Assembly: GCA_002239065.1 (NCBI GenBank)
Contig: MPNO01000006.1
Span: 1 to 64,000 of the forward strand
Direction: 5' to 3'
Length of the DNA stretch: 64,000 nt
Origin: Defluviicoccus sp. bin129
Lineage (GTDB): Bacteria > Pseudomonadota > Alphaproteobacteria > MPNO01
Shown in pieces: positions 25,525 to 35,922 of the stretch. The position numbers were made by a program, and so were the translations under genes. How positions within the stretch are numbered: the first letter of the stretch is position 1; the number at the start of each line of letters is the position of its first letter. A model generated the notes under the pieces. The model saw nothing but the letters and a program-made list of their open reading frames with translations, made no database searches and had not been told where the DNA came from.

Positions 25525-25734
25525 ATGCCTACCGGTACGGTTAAATGGTTCAACGCGACCAAGGGCTACGGCTTCATCCAGCCGAGCGACGGGTCGAAGG
25601 ACGCCTTCGTGCATATTTCCGCGGTCGAGCGGGCCGGCCTCAACGGGCTGCGCGAAGGCCAGAAGGTCGAATTCGAACTCGTCCCGGGCCGCGACGGCCG
25701 GACCTCAGCGGAGAACCTCGTCGCCCTCGACTGA
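25525..25734 (+). CDS. Cold-shock protein (CspA family)
   Basis: This 69-aa protein is a single cold-shock domain: [20 protein letters not shown] contains RNP1 (KGYGFI), and [15 protein letters not shown] contains RNP2 (FVHI). It binds single-stranded nucleic acid and melts RNA structure at low temperature or in stationary phase. The start follows AAAGGAGTAGCG, a good ribosome site. The preceding 154 nt include a GC hairpin (25471-25499). It stands alone; the convergent gene downstream is an amidohydrolase. Confidence 0.96.
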   Translation: MPTGTVKWFNATKGYGFIQPSDGSKDAFVHISAVERAGLNGLREGQKVEFELVPGRDGRTSAENLVALD

Positions 25735-25796
25735 CCGGCCGGGGCGGGCGCCGCGCGCGCCCGTCTCACGGCCTCCTTCCCTTCCGAACCGATCCC

Positions 25797-25845
25797 TCGA
25801 TACGGCCCCGCCGGCGGCCTGAGTAACTCCGGAGGGGCGTATCGA
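25797..25845. terminator. Hairpin between convergent genes (possible bidirectional terminator, also repeat-like)
   Basis: TCGATACGGCCCCGCCGG (25797-25814) pairs with CCGGAGGGGCGTATCGA (25829-25845), leaving one bulge and one mismatch, around a 14-nt loop. It lies between the convergent cold-shock and amidohydrolase genes. There is no U-tract. The outer 15 bases ATCGAAGGACGGCGC (25841-25855) recur at 48881-48895, so it may be a second dispersed repeat family rather than a dedicated terminator. Confidence 0.45.
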
Positions 25846-25856
25846 AGGACGGCGCC

Positions 25857-27095
25857 TCACGCCGCCGCGCGCATCATCTCCGGCGGGCAGACGTCGCGCA
25901 GCAGGCGGCGGTCGGGGACGATCTCCCGGCCCTCGCGGAACACCGTCTCGGGCACCAGCCTGCGCTCGACCGCGAGTTCCTCGCCCGTCGAATCGGCGAG
26001 CGTCCAGCGTCCTTCCGCGAGGTCGAGCACCGTGATGTCGGCTCGGCTGCCGGGCGCCAGCGTGCCGATCTCGTCGACCTCGCCCAGGATCGACGCCGCG
26101 TTCAGGGTCGCCCGCCTGACCACGTCGGCGAGGTCCATGCCGAGCGCCCACAGCTTCGACATCGCGCCGCACAGGCTGTAATCGAGCCTGGAATCGTCGT
26201 GATAGGCGTGGAAGTCGGAATGCACGTCGCTCGAGATCGTGTTGGGCAGCACGCCTTCGGCCATCATCCGGCGCGCGATGTCGAACGAGAAATTGACCCC
26301 GTGTCCGATGTCGAAATGGATGCCGCGCTCCAGCGCCTCGTGAACCGCGCGCGGCACCGCGCCGCCCTGCCCCATGATCCCGTCGGGCATGGTGCTGTAG
26401 ACATGGGCGAGCGTGGTCCCCGGGTTCAGCACCGGCACCACCTGCTCCAGCACGCCCGCCGGGTCGGGGCGCCGCGCCTCGTCGACCGGGAACAGCTCGC
26501 CGGTGTGGACGTAGAGCGGCAGCCCGGTCGCCGCCCCGGCCTCGACCGCCATCCTGAGCACCTCCAGCCCCCAGTGGGACAGCCCGCCCGATTCGCCGTG
26601 GCTCTTGATGCCCCTGACCAGGTTCGGCCAGGCGGCGGCGGCCTCGGCGATCGCCTCGATGCGCATCATGGCGGGGTTGTGCAGCGTGGTGCCTTCCATC
26701 CCGCCCTTGAGCGCGCCGGCGAGGTTGGCCGAGACGAAGGCCCGCACGTCGGTCTCGGCGGGGCGGGCGACATAGGCGTCGAACCCGCCGATCGTCCAGG
26801 CCCCGGCGCTCCCCTGGTCGACGATCGTGGTGACCCCCGAATGCACCCCCGCCTCGTCCGGGTGCAGGCCGAAATTGGTCACCCATTCGTAGACATGGAC
26901 GTGCAGGTCGATCAGCCCGGGACAGACCAGCTTGCCGCGTGCGTCGATATGCCGCGCCGCGCAATGCGGCGGGAGCGCGGGCGCGAACGCCGCGATCCGC
27001 CCGTCTCTGACGGCGATCTCGGCGGCTCCGCGGAAGCCGGTGCCGGGATCGACCGCGTCGTCGCAGGCGATGACGAGGTCGTAGGCCTCGGGCAT
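25857..27095 (-). CDS. Amidohydrolase/deacetylase-family metallohydrolase (dihydroorotase-like)
   Basis: This 412-aa TIM-barrel hydrolase has the metal motif PGLIDLHVHVYEW (HxH), a carboxylated-lysine candidate in NLVRGIKSHGESGG, a histidine in LPLYVHTGELFPVDE, another in TTLAHVYSTMPDGIMG and the Asp in NTISSDVHSDFHAY. The C-terminal LAPGSRADITVLDL is the typical return to the small beta domain. It is of the type annotated as amidohydrolase/deacetylase; substrate unknown. The VOC gene at 27101 ends 5 nt upstream of its start, so the two are in one operon. Confidence 0.87.
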   Translation of the reverse strand: MPEAYDLVIACDDAVDPGTGFRGAAEIAVRDGRIAAFAPALPPHCAARHIDARGKLVCPGLIDLHVHVYEWVTNFGLHPDEAGVHSGVTTIVDQGSAGAWTIGGFDAYVARPAETDVRAFVSANLAGALKGGMEGTTLHNPAMMRIEAIAEAAAAWPNLVRGIKSHGESGGLSHWGLEVLRMAVEAGAATGLPLYVHTGELFPVDEARRPDPAGVLEQVVPVLNPGTTLAHVYSTMPDGIMGQGGAVPRAVHEALERGIHFDIGHGVNFSFDIARRMMAEGVLPNTISSDVHSDFHAYHDDSRLDYSLCGAMSKLWALGMDLADVVRRATLNAASILGEVDEIGTLAPGSRADITVLDLAEGRWTLADSTGEELAVERRLVPETVFREGREIVPDRRLLRDVCPPEMMRAAA

Positions 27096-27100
27096 CGCCC

Positions 27101-27535
27101 CTACTCCGCGGCCTCGGCCGTCCGCGCCGGCTCCGCGGCGGGCACGACCTCCTTGACCGCGCCCTTCCAGCCGTTCTCGGTGAGGTCGAAGATCTGGCCC
27201 AGAGGGTCGCGGTACTTCACCTCGTAGAAGGTGTTCGGGTTGCCGGTCGGCTCGCCCATCACATGGGTGGCGCCCGCCGCCTCGACCTTGCGGCGCGCCT
27301 CGTCGATGTCGTCGACCCAGATGCCGAAATGCTCGATGCCGTAGAACGGCTCCTCGCCCTCGTAGCCGAGCGGGCGGCCCTCGCGGGCGAGCAGGGCGAC
27401 GTTGATCGTGCCGTCCGACATGTAGACGCCCGAGCCGGCCTTGCCGACCGTCTTCATGTCGAAGGCGTCCTCGAAGAACTTTTGCGCGGTCTCGAGATCG
27501 GCGACGGAAATCGCGATATGCCGCAGCTTGGCCAT
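27101..27535 (-). CDS. VOC-family (glyoxalase/extradiol-fold) protein
   Basis: This 144-aa protein has a single vicinal-oxygen-chelate module pair: LRHIAISVADLETAQKFFED (first metal His), GIEHFGIWVDDIDEARRKVE (second His) and YEVKYRDPLGQIFDLTENGW (Glu/Asp ligand region). This is glyoxalase I-like. Such proteins include isomerases, lyases and dioxygenases, and the substrate is not readable. It precedes the amidohydrolase by 5 nt and probably acts in the same small pathway. The C-terminal alanine-rich tail (AEPARTAEAAE) looks disordered. Confidence 0.87.
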   Translation of the reverse strand: MAKLRHIAISVADLETAQKFFEDAFDMKTVGKAGSGVYMSDGTINVALLAREGRPLGYEGEEPFYGIEHFGIWVDDIDEARRKVEAAGATHVMGEPTGNPNTFYEVKYRDPLGQIFDLTENGWKGAVKEVVPAAEPARTAEAAE

Positions 27536-27566
27536 GAGACTCCTCCCGTTGGGCGGGGCGATGCTC

Positions 27567-27770
27567 TCAGCACCGCGCGGGGGTGTCAACGATTCGTGGG
27601 TCGGGAGGCGCCGCGCCGTACCGCTGTTCCGCCGCCTGGCTGCCGGCGACGGCATCGCGCAAGCCTTCGAGGAGACCTTCGAGCCTCGCCATCCGTTCGC
27701 GCAGGTCGCCGAAATCCCGGCGCAGCTCGGCGATCCCGACGGCGCGTATGGCGATGAGTTCGGGTGACAT
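27567..27770 (-). CDS. Small hypothetical protein with a coiled-coil segment
   Basis: This is a 67-aa frame starting at the ATG at 27770: MSPELIAIRAVGIAELRRDF followed by GDLRERMARLEGLLEGLRDA and a polar tail. The RERMARLEGLLEGLRDA helix has heptad spacing and resembles the end of short alphaproteobacterial proteins that normally also carry an N-terminal membrane helix. Here that helix seems shortened, so the gene may be a decayed or truncated member. No clear ribosome site is seen. Moderate support only. Confidence 0.45.
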   Translation of the reverse strand: MSPELIAIRAVGIAELRRDFGDLRERMARLEGLLEGLRDAVAGSQAAEQRYGAAPPDPRIVDTPARC

Positions 27771-27831
27771 GGGGCGATCATTGTGTCCTGGTCGCGAATT
27801 TCGAGCGCTTCCGTATCCCGTCCCCACTCCG

Positions 27832-28000
27832 TCATGGCCGGACTTGTTCCACTGCTGTCCGGTTTGGTTGGCTGGATCGGGGGCAAGGCGTTGGTGCCGA
27901 AGGGTTACCGGCCCATCCGCCGGATCGGGACACGGATTGCGGTGTGTCCGCACCCGCCATCCCTGTCCCTCCACTTTTGTCACCCCGGACTTGATCCGGG
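27832..28000 (+). repeat. Left inverted arm beside the IS110 transposase
   Basis: About 165 bp beginning TCATGGCCGGACTTGT and ending CACCCCGGACTTGATCCGGG. It matches the right arm (29439-29603) in reverse complement with roughly 85-90% identity by eye, including CTGTCCGGTTTGGTTGGCTG and CATCCGCCGGATCGGGACAC. The end carries the CCCCGGACTTGATCCGGGG palindrome also seen at 9000 and 19912. Confidence 0.85.
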
Positions 28001-28124
28001 GCCCAGGGCCACAGGCACCGCCGTCGCCCGGCTTCCCTGGGCCCCGATGGAGTGGACGCCCCCTCCGACGGCATCTGTGTGCCAAAGTGGCGTTGTACTT
28101 GACCCACTTGAGGAGGGAGCATCC

Positions 28125-29153
28125 ATGACCGAGGTTAGCATGATCGGGATCGATCTTTCGAAGCGGAGTTTCCAGCTGCACGGGATGTGCGCGGACGGTT
28201 CGGTGGGGTACCGCCGGACGCTGAGCCGCGGCAGGCTGCTTGCCTTTCTGGCTCGGCAGCCGCGCTGCGTTGTCGCGATGGAGGCGTGCGGCGGGGCGCA
28301 TCACTGGGGGCGCGAGATCCTCGGTCTGGGCCATGCGGTGCGGCTGGTTCCGCCGGTCTATGTGAAGCCCTTCGTCAAGCGCCAGAAGAACGACGCGGCG
28401 GATGCGGCGGCGATCTGCGAGGCGGCGTCGCGCCCGACCATGAGCTTCGTTGCGGTGAAGACGGCGGAGCAGCAGGGCCGCGGCATGCTGTTCCGGGTGC
28501 GCGACCTGCTGGTGCGCCAGCGCACCCAGGCGATCAACGCGCTGCGCGGCCATCTTGCGGAGTTCGGCCTGGTCGCGCCCAGAGGGCCGGCGCATGTCGG
28601 CGCGCTGGCGGCGGCGCTGGACGATGCGCGGGCCGATCTGCCGGATGCGGTGGGCGAGCTCGGCGCGGTGCTGGTGGAGCAGGTCGCCGGGCTCGACGGC
28701 AAGATCGCCGAGCTCGACAAGGAGCTGCTGGCCCAGGCGCGGCAGGACCCGGATGTGCGCCGGCTGATGACCATACCGGGGGTCGGGCCGGTCACCGCGA
28801 TGGCGATCCAGGCCTTTGCGCCGCCGCTTGACGGGTTCCGCCACGGGCGCGACTTCTCGGCCTGGCTCGGGCTGGTGCCGCGCCAGCACAGCACCGCCGG
28901 CAAGCCGCGGCTGGGCAGGATCTCGAAGATGGGCCAGCGCGATCTCAGGCGGCTCCTGGTGCTCGGCGCCATGTCGGTGGTCAGGAGCGCCGGGCGCGGC
29001 GGCGCGGTGCGCGACCCGTGGCTGGCCGACATGCTGGCCAGGAAGCCGAAGAAGCTGGTCGCCGTCGCGCTGGCCAACCGCACCGCGCGCATCGCCTGGG
29101 CGATGACCACCAGACAACAGAGCTACCGGGCGCCCGCGCCGAACACCGCCTGA
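28125..29153 (+). CDS. IS110-family transposase (DEDD recombinase)
   Basis: This 342-aa protein has the RuvC-like DEDD domain: MIGIDLSKRSFQLHGM (first Asp), CVVAMEACGGAHHWGREI (Glu), VKPFVKRQKNDAADAAAICE (Asp-x-x-Asp). The C-terminal Transposase_20 domain contains RLMTIPGVGPVTAMAIQAFA, FSAWLGLVPRQHSTAGKPRL and the serine region MGQRDLRRLLVLGAMSVVRS. It looks full length and intact, so possibly active. Start at 28125 after GAGGAGGGAGC. The long 3' non-coding flank (29154-29438) is where IS1111-type relatives encode their guide (bridge) RNA, though this is inference. Confidence 0.93.
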   Translation: MTEVSMIGIDLSKRSFQLHGMCADGSVGYRRTLSRGRLLAFLARQPRCVVAMEACGGAHHWGREILGLGHAVRLVPPVYVKPFVKRQKNDAADAAAICEAASRPTMSFVAVKTAEQQGRGMLFRVRDLLVRQRTQAINALRGHLAEFGLVAPRGPAHVGALAAALDDARADLPDAVGELGAVLVEQVAGLDGKIAELDKELLAQARQDPDVRRLMTIPGVGPVTAMAIQAFAPPLDGFRHGRDFSAWLGLVPRQHSTAGKPRLGRISKMGQRDLRRLLVLGAMSVVRSAGRGGAVRDPWLADMLARKPKKLVAVALANRTARIAWAMTTRQQSYRAPAPNTA

Positions 29154-29438
29154 GCGCGGCACAGAGCGGGCCGCCGTCGGCAGTGCGGGCGAGGCCAGGG
29201 ACGGGTAAGGACAAACGGTCGATGAGACGGGATCGGGAAAACCAGCTTGATCCGGGGTGCCGAAGAGCACGTGGCCCCGATTTGGACCCGGTCCGCGTAT
29301 GCCATACAGGCCCGCGGCAACAGACAGGCCGCAAACAGAGGCCGGATAGACGACAGCACCACACCGCACTGACCCGACCGTCCAAAAAAACCCTTGCACC
29401 GCCGGGGGCGTCCATAGACGCCGGGGGCGTCCATAGAC

Positions 29439-29603
29439 GGATCAAGTCCGGGGTGACAAAAGGGGAGGACAGGGATGGCAAATGCGGACCCACCGCAATC
29501 CGTGTCCCGATCCGGCGGATGGGCCGGTAATCCGCCTGTACCAACGCTTTGCACCCGGTCCAGCCAACCAAACCGGACAGCAGTGGTACAAGTCCGGCCA
29601 TGA
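29439..29603 (-). repeat. Right inverted arm beside the IS110 transposase
   Basis: Reverse complement of the left arm (27832-28000), with several small differences around ACAGGCGGATTACCGG. Immediately inside it, GCCGGGGGCGTCCATAGAC occurs twice in tandem (29401-29438), a feature not seen at the left arm. Confidence 0.85.
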
Positions 29604-29709
29604 CGCGACAAGGATTATGCTCGGCCGGAGAGAGACCGCCTCCCGGCCCGGCCGCATGCGAACGGACTCCGGAACGGGACATTGGCGGGCTCCGCCGACA
29701 GCGGGGCCG

Positions 29710-29737
29710 TTGACACTGCCGATCCGCTCACTATTTT
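29710..29737 (+). promoter_or_regulatory. Predicted sigma-70-type promoter for the SUF operon
   Basis: TTGACA at 29710-29715 and TATTTT at 29732-29737 with a 16-nt spacer, 58 nt before the rrf2 ATG. It stands out against the GC-rich background. No clear Rrf2/IscR-type palindrome was identified overlapping it. Confidence 0.55.
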
Positions 29738-29794
29738 CCCAACCGTACCGAAGCGGTCCTATTTGCCGGATCGCGGTCGTTCACGGGTAGGCCG

Positions 29795-30244
29795 ATGATC
29801 AAGCTCAGCCGGATGGCCGACTACGCCGTTGTTCTGATGACCCAGCTTGCGCGCGAGCCCGACACGCTGCGCACGGCGGGCGAACTCGCGCAGTCCTGCG
29901 GCCTGCCGCAGCCCACGGTGAGCAAGATCCTCAAGCTGCTGGCGCAGGCCGGGCTGCTGGTCTCCTACCGGGGCAACAAGGGCGGCTATTTGCTGGCGCG
30001 CGAGGCGGACGGCGTCACCATGGCCGACGTGATCGGCGCGGTGGACGGGCCGATCGCGCTCACCGACTGCATCGGCCCTGACGGGCTGGTCTGCGAGATC
30101 GAGGCGCTGTGCCCGACCCGCACCAACTGGCAGAGCATCAACCGCGCGATGGTCGACGCGCTGTCCTCGGTGTCGCTGGCCGAGATGGCGGTGCCGCATG
30201 CGGCCTTCGCCGATCGCGCGCCGGTCGGGGCGCGGGCGGAGTAG
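29795..30244 (+). CDS. Rrf2-family regulator of SUF iron-sulfur assembly (IscR-like)
   Basis: This 149-aa winged-helix regulator begins [20 protein letters not shown], has the recognition helix in [20 protein letters not shown] and the wing [20 protein letters not shown]. Three cysteines in [17 protein letters not shown] fit a bound Fe-S cluster as in IscR. It is the kind of regulator that senses cluster status and represses SUF genes. It heads the SUF operon, with sufB 11 nt downstream. Its own promoter (29710-29737) suggests autoregulation. Confidence 0.9.
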   Translation: MIKLSRMADYAVVLMTQLAREPDTLRTAGELAQSCGLPQPTVSKILKLLAQAGLLVSYRGNKGGYLLAREADGVTMADVIGAVDGPIALTDCIGPDGLVCEIEALCPTRTNWQSINRAMVDALSSVSLAEMAVPHAAFADRAPVGARAE

Positions 30245-30255
30245 GGGGGCGGGGG

Positions 30256-32468
<2,213 letters not shown>

Positions 32469-32478
32469 GGGGCGCGGG

Positions 32479-33816
32479 ATGAACGCGGCACCCGATACCG
32501 ACCGTTTCGCCCGCGCCTTCGCGGCGGCGCGCGCCGACTTGCCGGGGCACGGCAATACCGAAATCGCGAGGCTGCGCGAGGCGGCGATGGCGCGCTTCGC
32601 CGTCGCCGGGCTGCCCACCCGGCGCGACGAGGGCTGGCGCTACACCGATCTGCGCCGCCTCGACCGGCTCGACCTCGCCGGGGAGACGGCGCGCGCCGAC
32701 GGCGCTGCCGCGCCGGCGCTGCCCGGGTCGATCGCGGCGCTGGAGGCCGAGCGCATCGTCTTCGTCGACGGTCGCTACGACGCCGCGCTGTCGCTGCGCG
32801 GCGCGCTGCCCGAAGGGGCGCGGCTCGACGTGCTGTCGGCCCATCTCGGCAATGGCTGCGACGATGCCGCCGCGATCCTCGGCCCCGGGCTGGGCGAGTG
32901 GAACGGGGCGGGGCAGGAGGGGCTTGCCGCGCTCAACAGCGCGATGGCCCGGGACGGCGTGGTGCTCGAACTGGCGGACGGCGTCAGGCTCGAACGCCCC
33001 GTCCTGGTCGTCCATCTGCTGAGCGGCGCGGCGGGCGCGGTCCATCCGCGCAGCGCGGTCGGGCTCGGCGCGGGCGCCGAAGCGGAGCTGGTCGAGGTCT
33101 TCGTCGGCCATTCAGGCGGCGGCGGCTGGACCAATTCGGTGCTCGAAGGCGCGGTCGGGCAGGGCGGCCGGCTGCGCCACGCCGTGCTGGTCCGCCATGG
33201 CGCAGCGGCGGTCCACACCGGCCGGATGACGATGGATGTCGCGCGCGACGCGGGCTATGCGACACAGGCGATCACCCTGGGGGGCCGGGTGGTGCGGAAC
33301 GAGTTCGTCGTCCGGCTGTCGGGGCCGGGGGCGGAATGCAGCCTGTCCGGCGGCGCCCTGGCCGACGCACGCCGCCATGTCGACCACACGACGGAAATCA
33401 CCCACGCCGCCCCGCATACCGAGAGCGAGCAGATTTTCCGCAACGTCGCCGACGACAACGCGCGGACCGTGTTCCAGGGCCGTGTCGTGGTCGAACGCGA
33501 CGCGCAGAAGACCAACGCCCGGCAGTCGAGCCGCAGCCTGCTGCTGTCGGCGGGCGCCGAGGCGCAGAACAAGCCGGAGCTCCGGATATTCGCCGACGAC
33601 GTCAAGTGCAGCCACGGCGCGACCGTGGGCGACCTCGACAGGGACGCGCTGTTCTATTTGCGGGCCCGCGGGATCGACGAGGCCGAGGCCCGCGCCCTGC
33701 TCACCCGCGCCTTCGTCGCCGATCTGTCGACCTCCTTGCCGGTGGCCTCCCTGCGCCCGGCGGTCGACGAGGCGGTCGACGGCTGGTTGCGCCGAAACGC
33801 GAACGGGGGCGGTTGA
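32479..33816 (+). CDS. sufD: Fe-S cluster assembly protein SufD
   Basis: This 445-aa SufB paralogue has the N-terminal GLPTRRDEGWRYTDLRRLDR (typical SufD helix) and the beta-helix core with HVDHTTEITHAAPHTESEQI, FRNVADDNARTVFQGRVVVE and ADDVKCSHGATVGDLDRDAL (conserved His and Cys). It pairs with SufB and SufC and helps iron entry. The start is 10 nt after sufC and the stop 1 nt before sufS. Confidence 0.95.
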   Translation: MNAAPDTDRFARAFAAARADLPGHGNTEIARLREAAMARFAVAGLPTRRDEGWRYTDLRRLDRLDLAGETARADGAAAPALPGSIAALEAERIVFVDGRYDAALSLRGALPEGARLDVLSAHLGNGCDDAAAILGPGLGEWNGAGQEGLAALNSAMARDGVVLELADGVRLERPVLVVHLLSGAAGAVHPRSAVGLGAGAEAELVEVFVGHSGGGGWTNSVLEGAVGQGGRLRHAVLVRHGAAAVHTGRMTMDVARDAGYATQAITLGGRVVRNEFVVRLSGPGAECSLSGGALADARRHVDHTTEITHAAPHTESEQIFRNVADDNARTVFQGRVVVERDAQKTNARQSSRSLLLSAGAEAQNKPELRIFADDVKCSHGATVGDLDRDALFYLRARGIDEAEARALLTRAFVADLSTSLPVASLRPAVDEAVDGWLRRNANGGG

Positions 33817-33817
33817 G

Positions 33818-35056
33818 ATGACGGCGGTCAACGGCGCCTACGACGTGGACGCGATCCGCCGGGATTTCCCGATCCTGGGCGAGAGCGTCTACGGCAAGAC
33901 CCTGGTCTATCTCGACAACGGGGCGAGCGCCCAGAAGCCGCGCGCGGTGATCGACAGCGTGGCGCATGTCTACGAGGCGGAATACGCCAACGTCCATCGC
34001 GGCGTCCACTATATGAGCCAGAAGGCGACCGACGCGATGGAAGCGGCGCGCGAGAAGGCGCGCGCCCTGATCAACGCCGAGCATGCGCACGAGGCGATCT
34101 TCGTCCGCGGCGCGACCGAGGGGATCAACCTGGTCGCGTCGAGCTGGGGGCGGGCCAACCTCGCGCCGGGCGACGAGATCGTGCTCTCGGTGATGGAGCA
34201 CCACTCCAACATCGTCCCGTGGCAGATCGTGGCCGAGCAGACCGGCGCCGCGATCCGGGTGGCGCCGATCTCCGACGAGGGCGTGCTCGACATGGACGCG
34301 CTCGAAGCCCTGATCGGCCCGCGGACCCGGATGGTGGCGATCACCCATGTCTCGAACGCGCTCGGCACCGTGGTGCCGGTGGACGAGGTGGTCCGGCTCG
34401 CCCGCCGCGTCGGCGCGCTGGTGCTGCTCGACGGCTGCCAGGCGGTGCCGCACATGGCGGTCGACGTGCGCGCGCTCGACGCCGATTTCTACGTCTTCTC
34501 CGGCCACAAGCTTTACGGGCCGAGCGGGATCGGCGTGCTCTACGGCAAGGAGGCGCTGCTGAAGGCGATGCCGCCATACCAGGGCGGCGGCGAGATGATC
34601 GAATCGGTGACCTTCGAGAAGACCACCTATGCCGCGCTGCCCTTCAGGTTCGAGGCGGGCACGCCGCATATCGCGGGCGCCATCGGGCTCGGCGCGGCGA
34701 TCGACTACGTGACCGGGATCGGGTTCGAGCGCATCGCCGCTCACGAACACGACGTGCTCGACTACGCCACCGAACGGCTCGGCGCGCTCAACTCGGTCCG
34801 GCTGATCGGCACCGCGCCGGACAAGGCGGCGATCGTTTCGTTCAACCTGGAGGACGTGCATCCGCACGATGTCGGGACCATCCTCGACCGCGAGGGCGTG
34901 GCCGTCCGCACCGGGCATCACTGCGCGCAGCCGGTGATGGACCGCTTCGACGTGGCGGCCACCGTGCGCGCCTCGTTCGGGCTCTACAACACCCGCCGGG
35001 AGGTCGATGCGCTGGTCGATGCGCTGGGCCGCGTGCAGGAGATCTTCGGCCGATGA
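33818..35056 (+). CDS. sufS: Cysteine desulfurase SufS
   Basis: This 412-aa class V PLP enzyme has YLDNGASAQKPRAVIDSV, RGATEGINLVASSWG, SVMEHHSNIVPWQ, the PLP lysine in FYVFSGHKLYGPSGIGVLYG and the catalytic cysteine in VRTGHHCAQPVMDRF, the group II (SufS) arrangement with a short Cys loop. It takes sulfur from cysteine and passes it, as persulfide, to SufU/SufE-type partners. Its stop overlaps the ATG of the sufU gene (ATGA). Confidence 0.97.
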   Translation: MTAVNGAYDVDAIRRDFPILGESVYGKTLVYLDNGASAQKPRAVIDSVAHVYEAEYANVHRGVHYMSQKATDAMEAAREKARALINAEHAHEAIFVRGATEGINLVASSWGRANLAPGDEIVLSVMEHHSNIVPWQIVAEQTGAAIRVAPISDEGVLDMDALEALIGPRTRMVAITHVSNALGTVVPVDEVVRLARRVGALVLLDGCQAVPHMAVDVRALDADFYVFSGHKLYGPSGIGVLYGKEALLKAMPPYQGGGEMIESVTFEKTTYAALPFRFEAGTPHIAGAIGLGAAIDYVTGIGFERIAAHEHDVLDYATERLGALNSVRLIGTAPDKAAIVSFNLEDVHPHDVGTILDREGVAVRTGHHCAQPVMDRFDVAATVRASFGLYNTRREVDALVDALGRVQEIFGR

Positions 35057-35508
35057 TCGACCTCCGCAGCCTCTACCAGGATGTCATCCTCGACCACTCG
35101 CGCAACCCGCGCAATTCCGGTCCGCTAGAGCCGCACAGCCACAGCGCGAACGGCAACAACCCGCTCTGCGGCGACCGGATCCGGGTCTATGTGCGGCTCG
35201 CGAACGGGACCATAGACAACATCGGTTTCGAGGCGAAGGGCTGCGCGATTTCAGTGGCTTCCGCTTCGATGATGACAGAATTGATCAAAGGCGGTGGGGT
35301 CGAGGAGGCGCGCGCGATCTTCGCCCGGTTCCACGACGTCGTGACCCGCAAGGGCGACATCTCCGAGGCGGAGATCGAGGCCCTCGACAAGCTCGCCACC
35401 CTGATCGGGGTGCGCGAGTTCCCGATGCGGATCAAGTGCGCGACCCTGCCCTGGCACACCATGGCGGCGGCGCTCGACGGCGTCGCCGACGACGTGACAA
35501 CCGAGTGA
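35053..35508 (+). CDS. sufU: SufU-type NifU-like Fe-S assembly protein
   Basis: This 151-aa protein has LYQDVILDHSRNPRNSGPLE and the three conserved metal/sulfur cysteines of the IscU/SufU fold: NNPLCGDRIRVYV, GFEAKGCAISVASASMM and MRIKCATLPWHTM. The insertion ahead of the third cysteine (HDVVTRKGDISE) is of the SufU type. In SUF operons without SufE this protein accepts sulfur from SufS, with zinc bound by the same cysteines. Coupled to sufS by a 4-bp overlap. Confidence 0.93.
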   Translation: MIDLRSLYQDVILDHSRNPRNSGPLEPHSHSANGNNPLCGDRIRVYVRLANGTIDNIGFEAKGCAISVASASMMTELIKGGGVEEARAIFARFHDVVTRKGDISEAEIEALDKLATLIGVREFPMRIKCATLPWHTMAAALDGVADDVTTE

Positions 35509-35525
35509 CCCCGGAGAGCGCGGCG

Positions 35526-35885
35526 ATGGATGACAACGCGACCGGAATCGAGGCGGCCCCCGCCGGCCCGGCGGGCGAGGCGGAGACCCTCCGGCAGACG
35601 GTGATCGAGGCGGTGAGCTCGGTCTACGACCCCGAGATACCGGTCAACATCTACGAGCTCGGCCTGATCTACGACGTGAGCGTGTCCGAGACCCGGGAGG
35701 TCGAAATCCTGATGACCCTCACCTCGCCGATGTGCCCGGTCGCCGAGTCGCTGCCGATCGAGGTGGAGTCGCGCGTCCGCGGGGTCGACGACGTGCACGA
35801 CGTCCATGTCGAGCTCACCTGGGACCCGCCCTGGACGCCGGAGATGATGAGCGAGGCGGCGAAGCTCGAGCTGGGGTTCATGTAA
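35526..35885 (+). CDS. sufT: SufT/MIP18-type (DUF59) Fe-S maturation protein
   Basis: This 119-aa protein has the DUF59 core: SVYDPEIPVNIYELGLIYDV, MTLTSPMCPVAESLPIEVE (with the conserved cysteine) and VHVELTWDPPWTPEMMSEAA. Family members help deliver Fe-S clusters to target enzymes. The N-terminal 20 residues are alanine/glutamate rich and not conserved. It lies 17 nt after sufU and 37 nt before the HesB gene, in the usual SUF order. Confidence 0.92.
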   Translation: MDDNATGIEAAPAGPAGEAETLRQTVIEAVSSVYDPEIPVNIYELGLIYDVSVSETREVEILMTLTSPMCPVAESLPIEVESRVRGVDDVHDVHVELTWDPPWTPEMMSEAAKLELGFM

Positions 35886-35922
35886 TGGCCGGACCGGGTA
35901 GAGTGACCGCGGAGGAGAGGCG

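Larger units (their letters stand above)
27832..29603 (+). mobile_element. IS110-family element flanked by ~165-bp inverted arms
   Basis: The segment holds an IS110-type transposase gene (28125-29153) with 124 nt of non-coding DNA on its left and 285 nt on its right, enclosed by two long inverted arms (27832-28000 and 29439-29603). IS110 elements normally lack such terminal inverted repeats, so the true ends probably lie inside the arms and the arms may be copies of a host repeat into which it inserted. The gap 29154-29794 contains no other gene. Confidence 0.65.

Noticed and set aside
27985-28124. Terminal inverted repeats of a DDE-type IS around the transposase
   Set aside because: The transposase is a DEDD IS110 protein, a family that does not use such ends; the inverted arms are better treated as separate repeats.
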